This document shows, one piece after another, positions 59,926 to 64,000 of a stretch of DNA of 64,000 nucleotides (positions are counted from its first letter, which is position 1; every line of letters begins with the position of its first letter). Both the position numbers and the translations under genes were made by a program. Source of the stretch: Gilliamella sp. Pra-s52 (GTDB lineage Bacteria > Pseudomonadota > Gammaproteobacteria > Enterobacterales > Orbaceae); assembly GCF_009795805.1 (NCBI RefSeq), contig NZ_WTEY01000001.1, positions 248,001 through 312,000 of the forward strand. The letters are read 5' to 3'. The notes under the pieces are model-generated. The model had not been told where the DNA came from. It did not search any database and saw only the letters and a list, made by a program, of their open reading frames with translations.

Positions 59926-59957
59926 CATCTTAACAAGTTGATATGCTTGTTAAGATG
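59926..59957 (+). terminator. Terminator of metG
   Basis: CATCTTAACAAG pairs perfectly with CTTGTTAAGATG around an eight-base loop, followed by TTT, 27 bases after the stop. Confidence 0.85.
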
Positions 59958-60040
59958 TTTCAGGAAACTATACGTTTCGGTATGAAATTTGTTAATTTGA
60001 TAAATAATTGTAGCATTTGTTTTTTAGTATTGTTTTTCTA

Positions 60041-60709
60041 TTATAGGTGTTTAGCTAACCAACTATCATGTAACCATTTTTGAGTTTGTCTTCCTGCTCG
60101 AATAAAATCCCATTCAATATCTCTTTCAAAAACCATCACTGTTTGATCAGGTCCTATGATAGTCCAAAAATAGAGGCCAGTATTTAAATCACGACATTTG
60201 ACTTTCATACCAGTTAGTGTGTTTTTTTTGCCATCAACAATAATAGTTTCGTTATGGGTATTGATCCACTTATTATTATAGTTATCTAATAAATCTGGTG
60301 CATAGTCTTTAAGAAAATTTAGAGTAATTTGTAATGCGGTTTCTTTGGAAACTTGTTGGCTAGAAGACTGATATTTAGGTAGTAATCTTACTAATCCTTG
60401 TAAATTTTTAGTGGTATCATTTATTAATAATGAAACATGTTGTTGTTCAAGATGTATGCTTTCATTGGGTTCAAAACGATAAAGAGTGACAGGCTGTTTA
60501 TTGTGGAGTCCCTGTTTAGTTAATACTAAATTAAAATCACGTTCTGCATTTTGTAATAACTTTTGAAAGCTTGGTACAAGTATGTTTTTTGCTTGTTGTA
60601 TTTGTGTTGAGTTCATAGTTTGTTCCTTTATTGTACTCATTTCTTTGGCGTAACAACTTGAATTTAAAAAACTTGTTATAAGTATTAAGCTAATAAATAT
60701 TTTTTTCAT
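60041..60709 (-). CDS. Secreted hypothetical protein
   Basis: A 222-residue protein with signal peptide (KKIFISLILITSFLNSSCYAKE). The mature part resembles no family I can name; KETALQITLNFLKDYAPDL recalls PepSY/YcdB-type periplasmic repeats only weakly. A conserved-looking pair of cysteines is not evident beyond KCRD. It lies 12 bases downstream of an MFS transporter gene on the same strand, so it may be co-expressed. Confidence 0.7.
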   Translation of the reverse strand: MKKIFISLILITSFLNSSCYAKEMSTIKEQTMNSTQIQQAKNILVPSFQKLLQNAERDFNLVLTKQGLHNKQPVTLYRFEPNESIHLEQQHVSLLINDTTKNLQGLVRLLPKYQSSSQQVSKETALQITLNFLKDYAPDLLDNYNNKWINTHNETIIVDGKKNTLTGMKVKCRDLNTGLYFWTIIGPDQTVMVFERDIEWDFIRAGRQTQKWLHDSWLAKHL

Positions 60710-60721
60710 TATAAAAAAACC

Positions 60722-61879
60722 TTAATGGTAATTTCTTTTATTTAATATTAGTTGCAATGCACAAATAAATAGAAAAAGGGTGATGAGTAAAATTAAATTA
60801 TTCATTTCAAAAATGGTTGGTAAAAAGGCGCCTATACTCGCACCAATAAATAAAACACAGGTGTATAGCGATACGGCAATGCCACGACTTTCAGCTTCAG
60901 ATTCGATTGTAATACATGTAATCATTGATGGAATGGCATAGGCTAGTCCAAAAACAAATATAAAATGGATAATAAATAAAAGACTAACAAAATTTAATTG
61001 GTCATTAATATAAAAACAGTGAATTAATAACGAAGTGCTCATTAGGCATAATGCAATGAATAATACGTATAATGGTTTGATTAGCTTAAATAGATAACCA
61101 GCTGTTAGACTAAATAATATAGCAATAATGCTTATATTACGTAGTGTTGGTACATAAATAATTAATAAACTATGGTGTAATATTGAATAAAGACTAACAA
61201 AACTAAGTAGAACAAAGAGCGAACAACAATAGATAGGAAATAATTTTTTATTAAACAAAATGTTGGGAAGTTTACTAAAAATTGAAGTTATTGATGTTTT
61301 TTGTAGTGTTGGTTTTTTCTTATTGCTTTTTGAACTGTTGAAATAAAAGCATACACCGCCTAATGTGTAAATAGTACCTAAAAACCACATAGATTTGTGC
61401 AGTGAATCAACAATCATTATTGAACCAAACCATTGCCCAATGGTTGTTGCGAGTAGAAACGTACAACTAATAATTGAGATTGCTTTAGATTTTGTTGCAT
61501 CAGCAAGGTTAACCGAAATCCACGCTAATGCAACAGGTGGAAATGAGGCTGCACAAAAGCCTTGGATGGAACGTGCTAACAACAATAAATAATAACCACT
61601 TATCAATGGAATAATAAAAGTGATTAATGCTAAAAGTAGTAAGCCTATTGCTAAAGTAAAATCTTTGCCTATTTTATCCGATAAAATTCCCCAAATAATT
61701 AGTCCAATCGCGTAAAAAATACCAAATATACTTGTTAATAAGCTGACATTACTTGGTGTACTACCTTTGATAAAAATTAGTAAATTTTCTGGAATGGGTA
61801 AAAAAATGTAGAGAAGGGTGACAACAGCAAGCGCTATAAAAGGAATTAATGTTGTTCCTACGATTAACTTATATTTCAT
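60722..61879 (-). CDS. MFS transporter
   Basis: A 385-residue, 12-span facilitator with WGILSDKIGKDFT between helices 2 and 3 and RSIQGFCAASFPPVALAW in helix 4. The pattern resembles the YnfM/arabinose-efflux type. It is divergent from a MerR-type regulator about 150 bases away, so regulation by it is likely. Substrate unknown. Confidence 0.82.
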   Translation of the reverse strand: MKYKLIVGTTLIPFIALAVVTLLYIFLPIPENLLIFIKGSTPSNVSLLTSIFGIFYAIGLIIWGILSDKIGKDFTLAIGLLLLALITFIIPLISGYYLLLLARSIQGFCAASFPPVALAWISVNLADATKSKAISIISCTFLLATTIGQWFGSIMIVDSLHKSMWFLGTIYTLGGVCFYFNSSKSNKKKPTLQKTSITSIFSKLPNILFNKKLFPIYCCSLFVLLSFVSLYSILHHSLLIIYVPTLRNISIIAILFSLTAGYLFKLIKPLYVLFIALCLMSTSLLIHCFYINDQLNFVSLLFIIHFIFVFGLAYAIPSMITCITIESEAESRGIAVSLYTCVLFIGASIGAFLPTIFEMNNLILLITLFLFICALQLILNKRNYH

Positions 61880-61903
61880 TGATAAGTCCTTTAAGTTTAA
61901 TTG

Positions 61904-61920
61904 TTGTATTTAAACTACAA
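61904..61920. promoter_or_regulatory. Candidate MerR operator between the MFS and MerR genes
   Basis: TTGTA-TTTAAAC-TACAA is a dyad with 5-bp arms located 25 bases before the transporter start. MerR proteins bind dyads in promoter spacers; binding here is inferred. Confidence 0.35.
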
Positions 61921-62027
61921 TAATTGCAGTATATATCCATTTCGGTTTTTAAATCAACATAATTTGTTGTAACAATATAATTTAATCGATAAAATATAGA
62001 AAAATAAATGATGAAAAAGGTTTTGCT

Positions 62028-62330
62028 ATGGAAGATATTTCTGTTAAGAATTCATATGATGACTTTTTATCAACCGTGATTGTTGGTATTGGCGAGGTTT
62101 CTGAAATGACAAAAATTCCAGTTAGAAAATTACGATATTGGGAAGAAAAAGGCATCATTAAAACAGTTGATCCACAATCTAAGTCTCGTCAATTTGATTT
62201 AGCGAATATAAAAAAAATTGTTTTGATTCAAGAATTAATGGAAGATGGATATTCGTTGGATGGTGCTGCCAAAAAAGTTGAAGATAGAATTGCAAAAATA
62301 GAATCATTAATGAATCTAATTCAAATGTAA
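62028..62330 (+). CDS. MerR-family transcriptional regulator
   Basis: A 100-residue protein with the MerR winged helix (IGEVSEMTKIPVRKLRYWEEKGII) and a short dimerisation helix, without a metal- or drug-binding C-terminal domain. It most resembles truncated GlnR-like MerR proteins. It likely controls the divergent MFS gene. Confidence 0.85.
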   Translation: MEDISVKNSYDDFLSTVIVGIGEVSEMTKIPVRKLRYWEEKGIIKTVDPQSKSRQFDLANIKKIVLIQELMEDGYSLDGAAKKVEDRIAKIESLMNLIQM

Positions 62331-62764
62331 TTGTATGTATATTTGTTTTTTTATATTGTAATAATATTAATTTAAGTTCTAGTCATTAATTGGTTTTATA
62401 ATCATATTTTCAATATGAGTATTTTATTATTTTGCTTATCAATTGATGGCTTTATTAAGTTTATTATTGATAGGTTTTTATTAATATTTTAGTAAGCCTT
62501 TTTTAGGATAAACAGATAAAACCGATATCTAATGTCACATTAAAATAATTACCTCAAGGTAAATCGTTTGTTGACGTTGATGGTGTTTGCTGTGGTGAAA
62601 AGTTAGAAGGCTGTTATTTAGAAATGGCCTTTAATTATAATGGCTGTTATATTTTTATTTTTAACTTAAAATGGGCAATCAAAATAACGATTGCCAAAGT
62701 TTAATTTTGTTAAAAATCATATGTTGCTGTTTGATTTAACATTGCATGTAAATTCGTTATTGTT
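62331..62764. other. Intergenic region with a possible gene remnant
   Basis: Mostly AT-rich. At 62549-62704 an open frame of 51 codons without ATG reads FVDVDGVCCGEKLEGCYLEM and then a hydrophobic tail. Upstream it is closed by TAA. It could be a decayed gene, but no family is recognised. Confidence 0.3.
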
Positions 62765-63550
62765 TTAATTTTGATTTTCTGACGGATTTCCTGAATAAGG
62801 AAATATGCTGTCTTTTAGTGAAAAAGAGAAATCTTTAGTATTAATCTCGCCAATAATGTTGTTACTATCGTATAAAGCCAGTAAAAATTCGGCCATTTGC
62901 TTGGCTGTATGGTACTTTGTAAAACTCGTATCGTAGTTGTATTCACTGACATTATTGGCTTTTTCACCAAATTCTGTTTTTGTTGCAGCGGGAGCTAATA
63001 CCTTTGCGGTTAATTGGGCATTAGCTTGCTTTAATTCCTGTGCTAGCCCTTCGGTAAAGGCGTTGACATAGAATTTTGTTGCGCAATAGGTTACTGCATT
63101 GGGAACGATAGTATATCCGCCTCGTGAGGAGATATTTATGAGTTGTGTTCCGGGTTCATTTTGATATTTACGTACATATAGTGTTGAAAAAATCGTTAGA
63201 GTTTCAATATTTAAATGAAGCATTGATTCTATTTTTACTAAATCTTGATCACGAACACTGCCGTAATGACCAAAACCAGCATTATTAATCCATGTTTCAA
63301 TAAAATAGTTGCTTAAATCATTAAAAAGGGAATAAGCGTTGGTTGGCTGTGATAAATCACAAACTTTTATAATTACTTCTAATGTTGGGTTAATTTTTGC
63401 TATTTCTTGTCGTAAATGTTCTAAATTTTCTTGTCTTCTTGCTGTAATAATAAGGTTTTTATTTCGTTTGGCAAAGGCAAGGGCGGTTGCATAACCTATG
63501 CCAGAACTGGCGCCGGTTATAACAGTATATCTTTTATTTGGATTGATCAT
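62765..63550 (-). CDS. Short-chain dehydrogenase/reductase
   Basis: A 261-residue SDR with TGASSGIGYATA (cofactor), NNAGFGHYG, ISSRGGY and catalytic YCATK. Related to DltE/YdfG-type broad reductases; substrate unknown. A reductase-like gene follows upstream in the same direction, perhaps in one unit. Confidence 0.87.
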   Translation of the reverse strand: MINPNKRYTVITGASSGIGYATALAFAKRNKNLIITARRQENLEHLRQEIAKINPTLEVIIKVCDLSQPTNAYSLFNDLSNYFIETWINNAGFGHYGSVRDQDLVKIESMLHLNIETLTIFSTLYVRKYQNEPGTQLINISSRGGYTIVPNAVTYCATKFYVNAFTEGLAQELKQANAQLTAKVLAPAATKTEFGEKANNVSEYNYDTSFTKYHTAKQMAEFLLALYDSNNIIGEINTKDFSFSLKDSIFPYSGNPSENQN

Positions 63551-63665
63551 TTTTATTTCCTTTAATTAATATTTCAAATTTCTTTTTAAGTAACACTATT
63601 TAACCTATTGAATAGGCGATAAATGTGTCTTCATTATGATAGAAGAAAGGGCTTATTTTGATTTT

Positions 63666-64000
63666 TTATCTTTGTTGATTATTTGTTTGCCATGAATTAT
63701 GCGGTACTTCAAATTCTCTTGTGGTTTGTGCTATAGCATCACTTAACTGCTGACGATTTAGTGGTATGCAATAGGCTGGTTTTGCTCGTTCAAATCGCCA
63801 ACTGTCTGATAAAGTACCTACATCAATATAATCATAGCCGATATTTTCTAGTAGATTGATAACAGTCTGTTTGGCGGCTAAATCGTTTCCAGCGATAGGA
63901 ATTGCTCTTCTATCGGATTGATCATTAGGTTTTGCATCTTTAACAACATCTTTAGCAAGAATTGCATTGAAGACTTTAACGACTTTGGACTTATTAAGAT
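63666..64000 (-). CDS. C-terminal part of an NADP-binding F420-reductase-like protein (5' truncated by window)
   Basis: The last 111 codons of a gene entering from the right edge. Segments KVFNAILAKD, SDRRAIPIAGNDLAAKQTVINLLENIGYD and DSWRFERAKPAYC match the NADP-dependent oxidoreductase family of the coenzyme F420-dependent type, often annotated as NADPH-dependent F420 reductase or dinucleotide-binding protein. Bacteria without F420 use these as redox proteins. Same strand as the SDR gene, 115 bases upstream of its start. Confidence 0.8.
   Translation of the reverse strand, partial: LNKSKVVKVFNAILAKDVVKDAKPNDQSDRRAIPIAGNDLAAKQTVINLLENIGYDYIDVGTLSDSWRFERAKPAYCIPLNRQQLSDAIAQTTREFEVPHNSWQTNNQQR

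Noticed and set aside
62549-62704. 51-codon open frame in the last large gap
   Set aside because: It has no start codon and no recognisable family; kept only as a possible remnant.

Overview
The window is an AT-rich gammaproteobacterial chromosome segment. Gene order is Enterobacterales-like (recA-recX-alaS-csrA-serine/arginine tRNAs; lptC-lptA-lptB-rpoN; pqiABC; leuLABCD; mrp/metG divergent; rspAB-ydfJ-ydfI-rspR), but base composition is very low in GC, and an I-F-like CRISPR repeat is present. Together these suggest the Orbaceae (Gilliamella, Frischella, Orbus), insect-gut symbionts. That placement is an inference from gene content, not a database result.

Positions 1 to about 10.2 kb are the right-hand part of an integrated mobile element whose left end lies outside the window. 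It ends at the 3' end of a tRNA-Arg gene. It carries a P4-type integrase beside the tRNA, a protein with two AlpA/excisionase-like domains, a DotA/TraY-like conjugation membrane protein, a RepB-type primase, a second tyrosine recombinase, small membrane proteins and a tandem pair of small lipoproteins. A roughly 1 kb non-coding AT-rich stretch with several repeat families (2.74-3.80 kb) looks like an origin or control region.

From 10.2 to 15.5 kb is the housekeeping block tRNA-Arg x3, tRNA-Ser, csrA, alaS, recX, recA, with a perfect LexA box before recA. Then follow pqiABC (15.8-19.3 kb, lipid transport across the envelope) and pabA with a pabB-pabC fusion (folate). A sugar-acid catabolic operon, rspA-rspB-ydfJ-ydfI, is followed by its GntR regulator and has a consensus CRP site upstream. 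Next come a CHAP amidase-like protein, acylphosphatase and lptCAB-rpoN.

From 32.4 to 38.4 kb lie a methyltransferase and the leucine operon with its leader peptide, attenuator and promoter. Then come nfsB, an MFS exporter, ettA, an OLD-family nuclease, LPS core genes waaP and waaG, and a radical-SAM protein of the YhcC type. A CRISPR array of nine repeats (47.4-47.95 kb) has no cas genes nearby. It is followed by a GC-richer non-coding segment (48.0-48.3 kb) resembling dispersed 'Ash-like' sequences.

The last part (48.7-64 kb) holds glyA, a large unknown membrane protein with an EF-hand-like loop, uup, sotB, tpx, mrp, metG, a secreted unknown protein, an MFS transporter beside a divergent MerR regulator, a short-chain dehydrogenase and the 3' part of an NADP-binding F420-reductase-like gene that runs off the window.
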